Assembly: GCF_001931485.1 (NCBI RefSeq)
Contig: NZ_MSDV01000023.1
Location: 62,001-126,000 of the forward strand
Direction: 5' to 3'
Source: Burkholderia sp. SRS-W-2-2016
GTDB lineage: Bacteria; Pseudomonadota; Gammaproteobacteria; Burkholderiales; Burkholderiaceae
Length of the DNA stretch: 64,000 nucleotides
The position numbers were made by a program, and so were the translations under genes. Each line of letters begins with the position of its first letter. Positions within the stretch are counted from its first letter, which is position 1. Shown piece after piece: positions 55,427-64,000 of this stretch. The notes below the pieces were generated by a model. The model saw nothing but the letters and a program-made list of their open reading frames with translations. It did not search any database and had not been told where the DNA came from.

Positions 55427-57492
55427 GCGTCGAGATCGAGCGGCATGCCGTCCGGCGACGAGCCTTCGTGCGAGAGCCGGATATGCAGCCTGCGCATCTT
55501 GCGATACAGCGTGTTGCGGCTGATGCCGAGCGCTTTAGCGACGTTACTGACGTTCCAGCGATGCTCGTCGAGCAGCGACAGCACGGTCTCGCGCTCGTTC
55601 AGCTGGATCGCGTTCAGCGACGAGATATCGGCGTCGTCGCTCAGATGCGGGTCCAGCTCCGCGCTCGCGAGCCGCAACGCGGCCGGCATGTCGAGCGACG
55701 GGGCGCGCTGCGTGACTTCGGGCGGCAGGTGCTCGCAGCGGATCGGCAGACCGTCGGACAGCGCGATCGCCATCTGCAAAACGTGGCGCAGCTGACGGAT
55801 GTTGCCCGGCCACGCGTAGCTCAGCAGCGCGTGTTCGGCTTCCGGGCTCAGCTCGGGCGGATCGTCGGTTTCGTTGGCGAGCAGATGATGGATCAGCGGC
55901 AGTTTGTCGACCCGATCGCGCAGCGCCGGCAGATTCAGCTCGACGCCTTTGAGCCGGTAATACAGGTCCTCGCGGAACTGGCCGCTTTGCACCAGTTCGA
56001 GCAGATTGCGGTGGCTCGCGCTGATCAGCTGGAAATTGACCTTGACGGTGGTTTCCGCGCCGAGCGGCGTGACCTCGTGTTCCTCGATCACGCGCAGCAG
56101 CCGCGCCTGCAACACCAGCGGCATGTCGCCGATTTCGTCGAGGAACAGCGTGCCGCCGTTCGCCTGCACGATCTTGCCGCGCCGGCCTTCGCGCTGCGCG
56201 CCGGTGAACGCGCCGGCGCGATAACCGAACAGCTCGCTCTCGATCAGGTTCTCCGGCAGCGACGCGCAATTGACCGGCACGAACGGGCCGTCGGAGTGCG
56301 GGCTGATGCTGTGCAGCGCCTGCGCGAACACTTCCTTGCCGGTGCCGGTCTGGCCGCGCAGCACGATAGGAATCTTGCGTTGAATCACCCGCGCGGCGAG
56401 CTGGATCTGCGAGGCCATGCGCGGGTCGCCGAATTCCAGGTGGGCGATCTCGTCGAGCTTCGGCGACGTGGGGTGCCGCTCGGCCGCGCTCGAGCTGCTG
56501 GCGCGGCTCGCGGGCGTCGTGGTGGACGCATCCGGCAGCAACACCCGCGACGCGCGGCCCGCGCTGTTTTGCGGCGTCTGCGCGACGAGGAAAAAGCGGT
56601 TGGTCGCGTTCGCGCTGTACACGGTGACCGGATGGAACGAGCCGCGGATACTGCGCGCGATCATGTCTTCGAGCGACGCGTTGAACGCCTCCTCGATCCG
56701 CCGGCCGCGCAACTCGCTGAGCGAGCGGAAGCCGAGCTGGAACAGCGCGCTGCGATTCGCGGCGAGCACGGTGCTGTCGTCGGCGACCGCGAGCTTGCCG
56801 CCGTGCAGCGTGCCGACGAATTCCGGGCGGCTGTGGAAGTGGATCATGTTCGCGTGCCGGTAGCGCGCGTCGAGCAGGCGGTTTTCGATCATCTGCCGCG
56901 ACATCCCGACCAGCACCAGCGAGTGCTGCTGCAGCAGCTTCGAGCGGCTCGTCACGTCGAGCACGCCGGCAATCTCGCCGCTGTCGTCGAAGATCGGCGC
57001 GGCCGAGCAGGTCAGCGACGTATAGCGCGGATAGAAATGTTCGTGCTGGCAGACCGCGATGCAGTCGCGCTCCGCGAGACAGGTCCCCATGCCGTTGGTG
57101 CCGGCTTCGCGCTCGGTCCATAGCGCGCCGACCCGGAAGCCGTCGCCGGCGACCGCCTCGGCAAACGGCACCGACGACACCTGATGGACGATCACGCCGC
57201 CCGAGTCGACCAGCACGACCGCGAGTTCGGGGTCGGCGAGCTGCTGATAAAGCGTCGTCATTTCCAGCTTCGAACACGCGATCAGATCGCCGACCGCCTC
57301 GCGCCGCGCGGTCAGTTCGTATTCGGTGAGCACCGGCGGCGGCACGAAGCGGCCCGGATCGAGCCGGAATTCATTGATGCAGCGCGCCCACGATTGGGCG
57401 ACGGAGTCGCTGGTCGGGCGGGTGGTCAGTTGATGGTTGACGACGTTCAGCACTTCACGGACGTGGGTACTGCTGTCAGCGAGCAACGACAT
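55423..57492 (-). CDS. sigma-54-dependent activator, AcoR-like (GAF-AAA-Fis)
   Basis: 689 residues. N-terminal GAF-type sensor region (about 60-200, with a Cys-rich stretch around residues 138-162), a PAS-like segment (~225-310), AAA+ domain with Walker A RGQTGTGKE (380-387), the sigma-54 loop GAFTGA (427-432), Walker B FLDEIGD, and a C-terminal Fis HTH (LLDEHRWNVSNVAKALGISR). AcoR relatives sense acetoin or alcohols. ATG follows CGGAGACAGATCCC. Coupled to the flavoprotein gene. Confidence 0.92.
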   Translation of the reverse strand: MSLLADSSTHVREVLNVVNHQLTTRPTSDSVAQSWARCINEFRLDPGRFVPPPVLTEYELTARREAVGDLIACSKLEMTTLYQQLADPELAVVLVDSGGVIVHQVSSVPFAEAVAGDGFRVGALWTEREAGTNGMGTCLAERDCIAVCQHEHFYPRYTSLTCSAAPIFDDSGEIAGVLDVTSRSKLLQQHSLVLVGMSRQMIENRLLDARYRHANMIHFHSRPEFVGTLHGGKLAVADDSTVLAANRSALFQLGFRSLSELRGRRIEEAFNASLEDMIARSIRGSFHPVTVYSANATNRFFLVAQTPQNSAGRASRVLLPDASTTTPASRASSSSAAERHPTSPKLDEIAHLEFGDPRMASQIQLAARVIQRKIPIVLRGQTGTGKEVFAQALHSISPHSDGPFVPVNCASLPENLIESELFGYRAGAFTGAQREGRRGKIVQANGGTLFLDEIGDMPLVLQARLLRVIEEHEVTPLGAETTVKVNFQLISASHRNLLELVQSGQFREDLYYRLKGVELNLPALRDRVDKLPLIHHLLANETDDPPELSPEAEHALLSYAWPGNIRQLRHVLQMAIALSDGLPIRCEHLPPEVTQRAPSLDMPAALRLASAELDPHLSDDADISSLNAIQLNERETVLSLLDEHRWNVSNVAKALGISRNTLYRKMRRLHIRLSHEGSSPDGMPLDLDA

Positions 57493-57759
57493 GGGATCTG
57501 TCTCCGTTGCGTCATTCCGGAAACGGCGCCTGCTTCGCGCGCCGCGAAATGCCGCTTTATCAAGTCTTGTATTGCCCTCGGCGCTGCACAATCTGGTGTT
57601 CGCATGCGCCCTCGCGACCGCCCGGCATTTCAAGCGGGTACTGAAAACAATACGCCCGATGTCAGTTTCGTTCAACTGGAAGTCACCCCATGTTTACCGC
57701 AGCGTGCCCGGATTTTGCTTTTCCTGACGAAGCCCCGCGATACCGGGTGCATAGCGTGA

Positions 57760-57830
57760 GTCTGTCGCGACCTCGACACACAGTGTGCTGCGGCGTGTCA
57801 CCGCGGATGTCACTGCGGGTGTCACAGTTA
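57760..57830. promoter_or_regulatory. iterated TGTCAC sites between the activator and folB-like gene
   Basis: TGTCAC occurs at 57796-57801, 57808-57813 and 57820-57825, exactly 12 bp apart, each preceded by GCGG. Just upstream are TGTCG-N6-CGACA (57763-57778) and the dyad ACACAGTGT (57777-57785). This arrangement suits a multimeric regulator binding site in the divergent region. Confidence 0.55.
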
Positions 57831-57937
57831 CCCGTTGGCAGCCGCTGGCGTCGCGCGCTAGTTCGTTATTACCGGATTACCCTGGGTTGGATCGACACGC
57901 TGTTTAATTCCCTGGCCGCGCCGCGGCGGAGACCATC

Positions 57938-58432
57938 ATGGATCGTATCGACACCGTTCGCCTTGCCGCTTTCTCGAACCGCGGCGCCGATGCCGGCGCG
58001 CCGGCCGAGCGGCTGGACCTCGTCTTCATCGAAAACTTCGTAGGCCATACGGTTATCGGTATCGACAGCAGCGAGTTGCACGTGCCGCAACCGGTGCGCG
58101 TGAATCTGACCATCGGCGTGCCGGCGATCCGCGCATGCACGACCGACCGGATCGAGGACACGGTCAACTACGCGGCGGTGCGCGACGCGCTGCTCGCGCT
58201 GTTCGAGTCGCACCGGCTGCAACTGCTCGAAGCGCTCGCGGAAACGATTGCGCAGCTGCTGATCGCCGATTTTGGCGCGCACTGGGTGAGGGTGTCGCTC
58301 GCGAAGCCGGCGAAGTTCGACGACGTCGCCGCCGTTGGCGTGCAGATCGAGCGGCGCCGCGGCGATGCGTCGGCGGCGCAAGTGGGGCTTGCACGGTATG
58401 CGTCGCTGGGCGAGGGGCTGGTGCCGAGCTGA
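57938..58432 (+). CDS. dihydroneopterin aldolase-like protein (FolB family)
   Basis: 164 residues. FolB-like blocks: RLDLVFIENFVGHTVIGI near the N-terminus, TDRIEDTVNYAAVRDALLAL, and VRVSLAKPAKFDDVAAVGVQIER. It would supply pterin precursor, here probably for methanopterin rather than folate, given the setting. ATG follows GCGGAGACCATC. Single gene, convergent with the Cys-rich periplasmic protein gene. Confidence 0.85.
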   Translation: MDRIDTVRLAAFSNRGADAGAPAERLDLVFIENFVGHTVIGIDSSELHVPQPVRVNLTIGVPAIRACTTDRIEDTVNYAAVRDALLALFESHRLQLLEALAETIAQLLIADFGAHWVRVSLAKPAKFDDVAAVGVQIERRRGDASAAQVGLARYASLGEGLVPS

Positions 58433-58491
58433 CGCGCGCGGCACGACCGGAGGCGGGCGCGCCGCCTTCCGGGCAATGCGTCAACTGCCGT

Positions 58492-58902
58492 TCATTTCGC
58501 GACGGTCGAGGTTTTCTGCGGCCCGAGTCCGCAGGCCTGATATGCGGCGCTCTGCAGCGTGCGGAAACGTTTGGTCTGCGCCTTCGCGTGGTCGACGCGA
58601 AATTCCGCGCCGCCTTCGCCGCCGAGCGTCGCGTACTTCGAGAACGTCGATTGATCGACGAAGTCGTCATAGGAAAGCGACGCGGCCATCTTGTCGATCA
58701 CGCACGAGCACTTGTAGACGTTGGCGAAATCGTGGCCGTTGTCGTCCATGCAACTGAGCACGTACTCGACCCGGCCCTCGGTCGGATAGTTGTAGCCGCC
58801 GGCCGGCGCGGCCTTCGGAGGCGCATCGTTTTGCGCGGCGGCGAGCGGCGCGGCCAGCGCGAGACAGGTAAAGGCGAGAAGCGCGCGACATCTGCTGATC
58901 AT
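58492..58902 (-). CDS. periplasmic Cys-containing protein next to fae
   Basis: 136 residues from ATG 58902. A signal peptide (LLAFTCLALAAPLAAAQ) is followed by a mature domain with four Cys (SCMDDNGHD, YKCSCVIDKM, QACGLGP) and an acidic helix (DDFVDQSTFSKYA). No CxxCH haem motif. No family recognised; proximity to fae suggests a C1 role. Directly downstream of fae, 114 bp away. Confidence 0.75.
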   Translation of the reverse strand: MISRCRALLAFTCLALAAPLAAAQNDAPPKAAPAGGYNYPTEGRVEYVLSCMDDNGHDFANVYKCSCVIDKMAASLSYDDFVDQSTFSKYATLGGEGGAEFRVDHAKAQTKRFRTLQSAAYQACGLGPQKTSTVAK

Positions 58903-59016
58903 GTGATGCCTCTGCGAGTGCATTGAGTCTGCGTCACGAACCGCCCGGCGGGCGGCTGCGCGAGGAGGCGGGGCCGGCTGGCGGCGCCGCGTCTCCTCAG
59001 CCCCGTCCGGGGGCGC

Positions 59017-59526
59017 TCAGTTCGGCGCGAACGGGTGCGCGACGGTGCTCTTCTTCGACACCACTTCGGCTGCGCTCGGTTCGCCGTTGACCGCGCGCTT
59101 GATCGCCTCGCGCGTGGCCTGATAGTTGAACTGCTGGATCTTCTTGTCGTCCTCCGCCTGCCAGTGAATGAACACGCCGACGCACAGGAACAGATCGTCG
59201 GCTTCGTCCCGCGGGATCGTGCCGTCTTCGACGCTGTCGGCGACCGCTAGCGCGACCGCGTGCTGCGCCGGACCGAACATCTGCACCGCCTGCTTGGCGC
59301 CCTTGATCGTGACCTTGTTGAACAGGATCGTGTTCGGCTTGGTGAGCAGATTGGGGGCGACGACGGCCAGCAGCGATGTAAAGCCATCCTTATTGTTGGT
59401 GAGCGCGTTGCAGAACGCGGTTTCCGCAGCGGAACCTCGCGGTCCGATCAGCAAGTCGATGTGCGCGACCTCGTTGCCGTCGCCGACTAGCGACTCGCCG
59501 ATCATGACGCGGTTGATCTTGGCCAT
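59017..59526 (-). CDS. fae: formaldehyde-activating enzyme
   Basis: 169 residues. [18 protein letters not shown] with His22 is the family active-site region, and [20 protein letters not shown] is typical. Fae condenses formaldehyde with H4MPT to methylene-H4MPT. ATG follows TCGGAGGAACAGA, a strong site. The 137 bp upstream of the start probably hold its own promoter, as Fae is usually abundant. Confidence 0.97.
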   Translation of the reverse strand: MAKINRVMIGESLVGDGNEVAHIDLLIGPRGSAAETAFCNALTNNKDGFTSLLAVVAPNLLTKPNTILFNKVTIKGAKQAVQMFGPAQHAVALAVADSVEDGTIPRDEADDLFLCVGVFIHWQAEDDKKIQQFNYQATREAIKRAVNGEPSAAEVVSKKSTVAHPFAPN

Positions 59527-59663
59527 TCTGTTCCTCCGATGAGTAGGTATGGACTTGCTGACGAGGCGCCGCGTGCGCTTGCCTTGCTTGGGGACATCGC
59601 GCGGCGGCGCGGGGATGCACGGCGGTACTAACTAACAGGTTCCGTGCCAGTTTCGGTGTGACG

Positions 59664-60593
59664 CTATCCGTGCTGAATTGCTGCGTGCGACCGGCCGGCG
59701 TTTTCGAGCACGCGCGCGACGAACAGCGTGGCCACCGCCAGATCGGCGCTGGTGCCGGGGTTGATCGCGCGGGATTTTAGTTCGACATCCCAGGCGTCGA
59801 GCCGCGGATCGGTGGCCGCGCGGCGTGCTTCTTCGAGCGCTGTGGCGCGCCAGCGCGCGTGCTGTTCGCGTGCCGCAAGCGTGACACTCTGCGCCAGCGC
59901 CAGCCCGTGCTTGCGCACAATGTGAGAGTCGGGCCAGCCGGCGAGGAACGCGAGAAACACGTTGAGCATCGCGGCTTGCGGCGCGTCGGCCGGCGCTTGC
60001 GCGAACGCGGCGAGGCCGGTGTCGAACAGGTCCGCGAAGCCGTTCGCGTATTGCCGCGCGATGCTGTCGCGTTCGGCGGCAAGGTGCATCGCGTCGCGCA
60101 GGCCGATGGTCGGCGCCGCGTGGACCGATTGCTCGGGCGCGTCGCCGAGGCCGCCCGGATTGGCGAGCGCGATTGCGCGGTACGCGAGGCGGGCGTCTTC
60201 GACGTCGAGCTTTGCCAGCACTTGCGCGACGGCTGTGCGCCATCGCGGAGCGGTGAGGGCAGTAGCGCTCTTGGCGTCCATCGTGCCGATCTGGTCGAGC
60301 GCGGCGGCGAGCGGCGCGACCAGCAGCACGATGCCGAGATTGGTATTGCAGCCGGCCGCCGCGCGCGTGCGCGTGACCGCGTCGAGAATCCGCTGGCCGA
60401 CGCGCGCGCCGGGCGCGAACAGCGCCTCGAGCGATGCGTCGGCGCTGGCGAGGAACTGCGCGGCGTCCATTCCGTGACCGGGGCTTTGCGCGCTGACGTT
60501 GCCGGGTTTCGGCGTCGATACGTCGAGCGCGCAGGCTTCGAGGAAAGCCGCGCGGGCGGCGTCGAGTGGAACGGCGGGTGGCTCAAAGGTCAC
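59664..60593 (-). CDS. CitG/MdcB-like triphosphoribosyl-dephospho-CoA synthase-like protein
   Basis: 309 residues from GTG 60593. ACALDVSTPKPGNVS is the family start motif, followed by CNTNLGIVLLVAPLAAALDQ and YRAIALANPGGLGD. True CitG makes a CoA-derived prosthetic-group precursor; this branch is consistently linked to methanopterin genes, so it may act on a phosphoribosyl intermediate. The start is uncertain because in-frame codons continue upstream as shadow. Confidence 0.78.
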   Translation of the reverse strand: MTFEPPAVPLDAARAAFLEACALDVSTPKPGNVSAQSPGHGMDAAQFLASADASLEALFAPGARVGQRILDAVTRTRAAAGCNTNLGIVLLVAPLAAALDQIGTMDAKSATALTAPRWRTAVAQVLAKLDVEDARLAYRAIALANPGGLGDAPEQSVHAAPTIGLRDAMHLAAERDSIARQYANGFADLFDTGLAAFAQAPADAPQAAMLNVFLAFLAGWPDSHIVRKHGLALAQSVTLAAREQHARWRATALEEARRAATDPRLDAWDVELKSRAINPGTSADLAVATLFVARVLENAGRSHAAIQHG

Positions 60594-60690
60594 GCGGTGG
60601 CTCCGCTGGGTCGGTACTGATGTGCGACGCCAGGGCCGGGGTGGGCCACGGCGCTGACGCATTTCGCTAAGGTTCGGTGTCCGAAACCGC

Positions 60691-61728
60691 TCACGCGCTG
60701 CCGTGCCCGGACAACCCGGCCACCGCCGCCTCGTTGCCCAAAACGCCCGGCTCGTCCGCGTTTCGCACCGCATTGAGCACGGCAGCCAGCTTGCGATCGA
60801 GCAGATCGGCAACCAGCGCCGCCGCGATATCGAGCGACGTCACCGACTGCAAACCGCGCCACGCGGCCACGCCGTTCACTTCGAGCACCAAAGGCCGCGC
60901 GGGATCGTCAGGATTCGGAATTAAATCGACCCCTGCATAGTCGAGCCCGAGCGCGGCGCTCGCCTGCACGGCGGTCTGCGCGAGCGGCAGCGTCAGTTCG
61001 GCGGCCTCGCAGCGCGCGCCCTGCGCGACGTTGTGAATCCAGCCCTTGCCGCCGCTGCGCCGCATCGCGGCGACCGCGTTGCCGCCGATCACCAGCACGC
61101 GCCAGTCGAAGCCCGGCGCGTTTCCAGCCCGCTCGGCGGGCACGAAGCGCTGCAAATAAGCGACCTGCCGGTACGGCCGCAGCGACGGCAACGGCGCGAG
61201 CGCTCCGCCGCGCGCGCCGAGCCGCTTCAGCCCATGCCCCTGCGAGCCGAACAGCGGCTTGAGCACGACCTGCCGGCCAGCCGCCGCCTCGCGCATCAGT
61301 ACGCGTTGCGCGAACGCCGCCGATTCGACCGCCCACGTGGCCGGCGTCGGCACGCCCGCGCGATGCAGCAGGAAACTCGTCATCGATTTGTCGACGCTGC
61401 GCTCGATCGCGCGCGCGTCGTTATAGACCGGCACGCCCGATTCGCGCAGCGCGTGCAGGATGCCGAGCCGCAGCGTGACCTGCTCCAGACTGCCGCCCGC
61501 GATCCCGCGCACGAACACCGCGTCCGGCAGCGCGTGGCCGAAGCCGGGCACCACGAGCCCATGCGGCTGCGTGGTGTCGATCCGGCAATCGGCGAGGTCG
61601 ACGCAGCGGCCGTCGGCGCCGCGCGCGCGCAGCGCTTTTTTCAGGCGGCCGGTGTGCCAGCCGGTCTCGTCGGTCATGATCGCGACGCGCAGGCCGGGCG
61701 GCGTCGCGGCGGCGGGCGTGAGCATCAT
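60691..61728 (-). CDS. RimK/MptN-like ATP-grasp ligase
   Basis: 345 residues. RimK-type ATP-grasp: GVPVYNDARAIERSVDKSMT, VVLKPLFGSQGHGLKRL, FDWRVLVIGGNAVAAMRRSG and LVLEVNGVAAWRGLQSV. Homologues add glutamate to H4MPT or related cofactors. ATG overlaps the mch stop (ATGA), so it is co-translated with mch. Double ATG start. Confidence 0.87.
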   Translation of the reverse strand: MMLTPAAATPPGLRVAIMTDETGWHTGRLKKALRARGADGRCVDLADCRIDTTQPHGLVVPGFGHALPDAVFVRGIAGGSLEQVTLRLGILHALRESGVPVYNDARAIERSVDKSMTSFLLHRAGVPTPATWAVESAAFAQRVLMREAAAGRQVVLKPLFGSQGHGLKRLGARGGALAPLPSLRPYRQVAYLQRFVPAERAGNAPGFDWRVLVIGGNAVAAMRRSGGKGWIHNVAQGARCEAAELTLPLAQTAVQASAALGLDYAGVDLIPNPDDPARPLVLEVNGVAAWRGLQSVTSLDIAAALVADLLDRKLAAVLNAVRNADEPGVLGNEAAVAGLSGHGSA

Positions 61729-62774
61729 CGCGCGCCGGCCGGGCCGCCCCACTGGTGATGCAGCAGCGCGCCGTCGAGCTGGCCGCCGTGATAGGTCGCG
61801 CCGCTTTCGAGGCTGCTGACCCACACCTCGGCGGGCGCGAACAGCGCCGGATCGATCTGATAGAAGTCGAAATTGAACGACGTGAAAATCTCCGCGAACG
61901 GCCGCCCGTAGTCGCGCGAGGTGGCCGACGGCAACTCGTCCGCGAGCCGCCGCGCGACTTCGTCGTGCTGCACGGTCAGATGCACGCGGCCGCCGTACAG
62001 GATCGCGTCGTTGGTGCGGCCCATCGCCTGGATGCCGTCCGGCGCGGGCGGCGGCAGCGGCGCCGAGCCGCTCGCTTCGAGCACTTCGTCGAGCGGCACA
62101 CCGAGCACGTGGACCTTGTGCAGCGCCACTTCGACGACCCGCGCGACCACCTGTACCGTTCCCGCGACAGACTGTGTCGGCGTGACGATCAGCGTCAGTT
62201 GCTCAGGCGCGAGGCCGCAGTCGTGCAGCACCTTGTCGATCACGACCTGCGGCGGCAGCCGGTCCACCTCCAGCACCAGCGCGCCGCGCGCGTGGCGGTC
62301 GCGATAGCCGAGTTCGGCAAACAGCGGCTCCTTGACCGCGAGCGCGCGCGCCGGCCCGGAGCCGAGCGAGAAAAACTTCTTGCCGCCGGTCTGCTCCTTG
62401 GTCGCCGACAGACTCCAGCCCGCGTACTGGCTGCCCAGGCACGCGAGCACCGGCGCCGAGGTGCTGACTTCGAGCATCGTCGGCCACAGCGGCGCGGCGT
62501 CGAGGTTCGCGCGCAACGCGACGCGGCCGAGTCCGCCCATGCAGATGCGCGCGATCAGCAGCCCCGCTTCGATACCGCCGCGCGCCTTAACGCCGGCGTC
62601 GGCGATCACGGTGCCGGCTTCGGTGCGGGTGAGCGCGACGCCCAGGCGCGCGGCCTGATCCAGCAGGCGCGCGACGAGGCGCTCGCTCAGCGCGTTGACG
62701 CTCGGCGGCGCGGCTTCGGCGGCATCGGCGGCGTCAGAGGCGGCGGGTTCAGGAGTGGGTGTGGAGGCAGGCAT
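61725..62774 (-). CDS. mch: methenyl-H4MPT cyclohydrolase
   Basis: 349 residues from ATG 62774. Family blocks include GGIEAGLLIARICMGGLGRV, WSLSATKEQTGGKKFFSLGS, and DAILYGGRVHLTVQ. It converts methenyl-H4MPT to formyl-H4MPT, feeding FhcABCD. The first ~30 residues are an Ala/Pro-rich extension. Overlaps the upstream ATP-grasp gene by 26 bp. Confidence 0.96.
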   Translation of the reverse strand: MPASTPTPEPAASDAADAAEAAPPSVNALSERLVARLLDQAARLGVALTRTEAGTVIADAGVKARGGIEAGLLIARICMGGLGRVALRANLDAAPLWPTMLEVSTSAPVLACLGSQYAGWSLSATKEQTGGKKFFSLGSGPARALAVKEPLFAELGYRDRHARGALVLEVDRLPPQVVIDKVLHDCGLAPEQLTLIVTPTQSVAGTVQVVARVVEVALHKVHVLGVPLDEVLEASGSAPLPPPAPDGIQAMGRTNDAILYGGRVHLTVQHDEVARRLADELPSATSRDYGRPFAEIFTSFNFDFYQIDPALFAPAEVWVSSLESGATYHGGQLDGALLHHQWGGPAGAR

Positions 62775-63963
62775 GGTCGGTTTCTTCTTCGCGGGTTTCG
62801 ATTCGTTGCAGCACGCGCGCATGCTGTGCGTCGAGTTCGGCGCTCACCGCGGCGAGCGACGCCGCGCGGACCAGCAGCGTGCAGACCGGCTGGCCGGCGT
62901 CGACGCGGGTGCCGGGCATCGGCACGTCGCGGCATTGCGGGTCGCGCAGACAGGCGTCGGAGAACGCGTTCGTGACGGTGAACGGCGCGGGCGCGAACAG
63001 CACGCGCTGGCCGGCGCGCCCGCGCGGGCGCCGCGCGAGCGCGAGACTCGCGGCCGGCGGCGGGTGGCCGTGGCGGCACGCGTCGAGATGACAGGCGAGC
63101 AGGCCGGCCGGCCACGCATCGGGCGACGCGGCTTCGTACAGCGCCAGCGTCGCCGATGGGCGCGCGTTGATTTCGAGCACGTCGAACGTGCTGCCGTCGG
63201 ACAGGAAATCGCAACTGTTCAGGCCGACGAGGCCGCTGCGCTCGCACAGCGCGTCGAGCGCCTGCTGCACGCGGGCGGCGAGCGCGGCCGATACATCGAT
63301 CGGGCCGAGCGAGCCGGCATGCACGAAGCGCAGCGTGCCGACCGTGCAGGTCAGTTGCTCGGCGAAGCCCAGCAGATACGCGCGGCCGCGCGCGGCGATA
63401 AAGAGTGTGGATAGCGAACGGCCCTGGCCGAGCCGCTGGAAATAGCCTTGCCGGGTGAGCGACGCGAAGTCGAGCAGTTCGGCCGCTCGGATATGGGTGC
63501 CGCCGCAGCCGTCGGCGAGCTTGAACAGCCAGCCGGGCGGATCGGCGGGCCAGTCGAACGACACCGCCGGATGCGCGATCCCCAGTTCGTCGAGCAGTCC
63601 GAAGAAACGCCGCGGCTCGCGCACCGCGGCCAGCGCCCGCGCGTCGTTGCCGAGCAGGCGCGGCAGGCCCGGTTCGTCGCACAGCTCGCCGATCAGCGGT
63701 TCGAGCCCGCTGCCGCCGATCCAGCCGATCAGCCCCGGCAGCCGCGCGACCCGCGCGAGCGCATCGACGAGCCGCGCGCGCTCGATCTCCAGCGCGCCGC
63801 TGCCGATGTCGAACCACAGCTCGGCGGCCTCGCGGGTGTCGCGGTCGCCGAACGTGTCGAGCGCGGCGACCCGCAGCCCGGCGCGCGCGGCCGACTGCGC
63901 GAGCAGCCGCGCGGACAGCCCGGCCACCGCGACGAACGGCGCACACGAGCGGGAGGTTTTCAT
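62749..63963 (-). CDS. ATP-grasp protein of H4MPT clusters
   Basis: 404 residues. An N-terminal Rossmann-like part (VAGLSARLLAQSAARAGLRVAALD) is followed by ATP-grasp features: WLFKLADGCGGTHI, GLNSCDFLSDGSTFDVLEIN and a Cys/Pro-rich C-terminus. A recurrent neighbour of mch in methylotrophs; its reaction is not known. Its start ATG is at 63963, 10 bp after the stop of a gene that lies beyond the window. Confidence 0.8.
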   Translation of the reverse strand: MKTSRSCAPFVAVAGLSARLLAQSAARAGLRVAALDTFGDRDTREAAELWFDIGSGALEIERARLVDALARVARLPGLIGWIGGSGLEPLIGELCDEPGLPRLLGNDARALAAVREPRRFFGLLDELGIAHPAVSFDWPADPPGWLFKLADGCGGTHIRAAELLDFASLTRQGYFQRLGQGRSLSTLFIAARGRAYLLGFAEQLTCTVGTLRFVHAGSLGPIDVSAALAARVQQALDALCERSGLVGLNSCDFLSDGSTFDVLEINARPSATLALYEAASPDAWPAGLLACHLDACRHGHPPPAASLALARRPRGRAGQRVLFAPAPFTVTNAFSDACLRDPQCRDVPMPGTRVDAGQPVCTLLVRAASLAAVSAELDAQHARVLQRIETREEETDHACLHTHS

Positions 63964-63973
63964 CGCCGTGCGC

Positions 63974-64000
63974 TCAGCCGAGTCCGGCCGCGACCGCGCG
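63974..64000 (-). CDS. C-terminal end of an upstream gene (partial)
   Basis: Reading the minus strand, the window edge gives RAVAAGLG followed by TGA at 63974. The codon phase and the position 11 bp before the next gene fit the end of another C1 gene (mtdB would be a natural candidate), but eight residues cannot identify it. Confidence 0.3.
   Translation of the reverse strand, partial: RAVAAGLG

Noticed and set aside
57830..57937. Sigma-54 -24/-12 promoter before the folB-like gene
   Set aside because: TTGGCAG is present but no GC at the required 10-bp spacing after GG; consensus not met.
58447..58472. Inverted repeat CCGGAGGCGG / CCGCCTTCCGG as a terminator
   Set aside because: Stem is plausible but no T run on either strand; not strong enough to list.

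Overview
The window looks like chromosomal DNA of a high-GC betaproteobacterium, most likely Paraburkholderia/Burkholderia sensu lato. The reasons are the codon use, red-type RuBisCO with CbbX, and the mix of PQQ, tetrahydromethanopterin (H4MPT) and Calvin-cycle genes known from some Paraburkholderia. No rRNA, tRNA, CRISPR array or intact insertion sequence was seen. The main theme is one-carbon metabolism: PQQ-dependent alcohol oxidation (cofactor synthesis only, no dehydrogenase here), H4MPT/methanofuran-linked formaldehyde oxidation to formate, and CO2 fixation.

Layout. 1-1.5 kb: end of a SulP transporter and an ankyrin protein. 1.5-3.1 kb: two HAD phosphatases resembling CbbZ (Gph) and CbbY. 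3.2-9.2 kb: ExbB, ExbD, TonB, an exported YVTN beta-propeller with a His/Asp-rich insert, and a TonB-dependent receptor; a shared GGGA-N5-TCCC dyad occurs in both divergent promoter regions. 9.4-11.0 kb: a NarL-type histidine kinase and a convergent LuxR-type regulator. 11.0-21.3 kb: a mostly gapless minus-strand series fhcB-A-D-C, cytochrome b561, S33-type hydrolase, pqqB-C-D-E, response regulator. 21.5-25.4 kb: HisA-like protein and methanofuran-type genes (MfnD-, MfnF- and MfnE-like).

25.4-42 kb is accessory DNA. Up to about 34.4 kb it has visibly lower GC. It holds a LysE exporter, alpha/beta hydrolase, HELIH metalloprotease, lipoproteins, a PD-(D/E)xK nuclease-like protein, a truncated ESPR exoprotein, a Tdi1/DUF1851-like fragment, a tandem pair of unknown 109-aa proteins, an aldonolactone-oxidase-like flavoprotein, an RNase N1 homologue lacking two catalytic residues, a YcgR/PilZ protein, a large lipoprotein and an MFS transporter. 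It sits between the MfnE-like and mfnB genes.

42-43.6 kb: mfnB, a DUF447 gene and an isolated 24-codon pqqA, far from pqqBCDE and divergent from cbbL. 44.0-53.4 kb: the plus-strand Calvin operon cbbL-S-X-F-P-T-A-E. 53.4-64 kb: more H4MPT genes (DHPS-like protein, AfpA-type flavoprotein, sigma-54 activator, folB-like gene, periplasmic Cys protein, fae, CitG-like gene, RimK-like ligase, mch, ATP-grasp protein). mtdB, mptG, methanol dehydrogenase and cbbR are not visible and may lie outside.

Working model (inference): alcohol is oxidised in the periplasm by a PQQ enzyme encoded elsewhere. Fae, Mch and FhcABCD take formaldehyde to formate, and CO2 is re-fixed by the cbb operon. The Ton system may import a metal or cofactor needed for this, and the two-component system and sigma-54 activator are the visible regulators.
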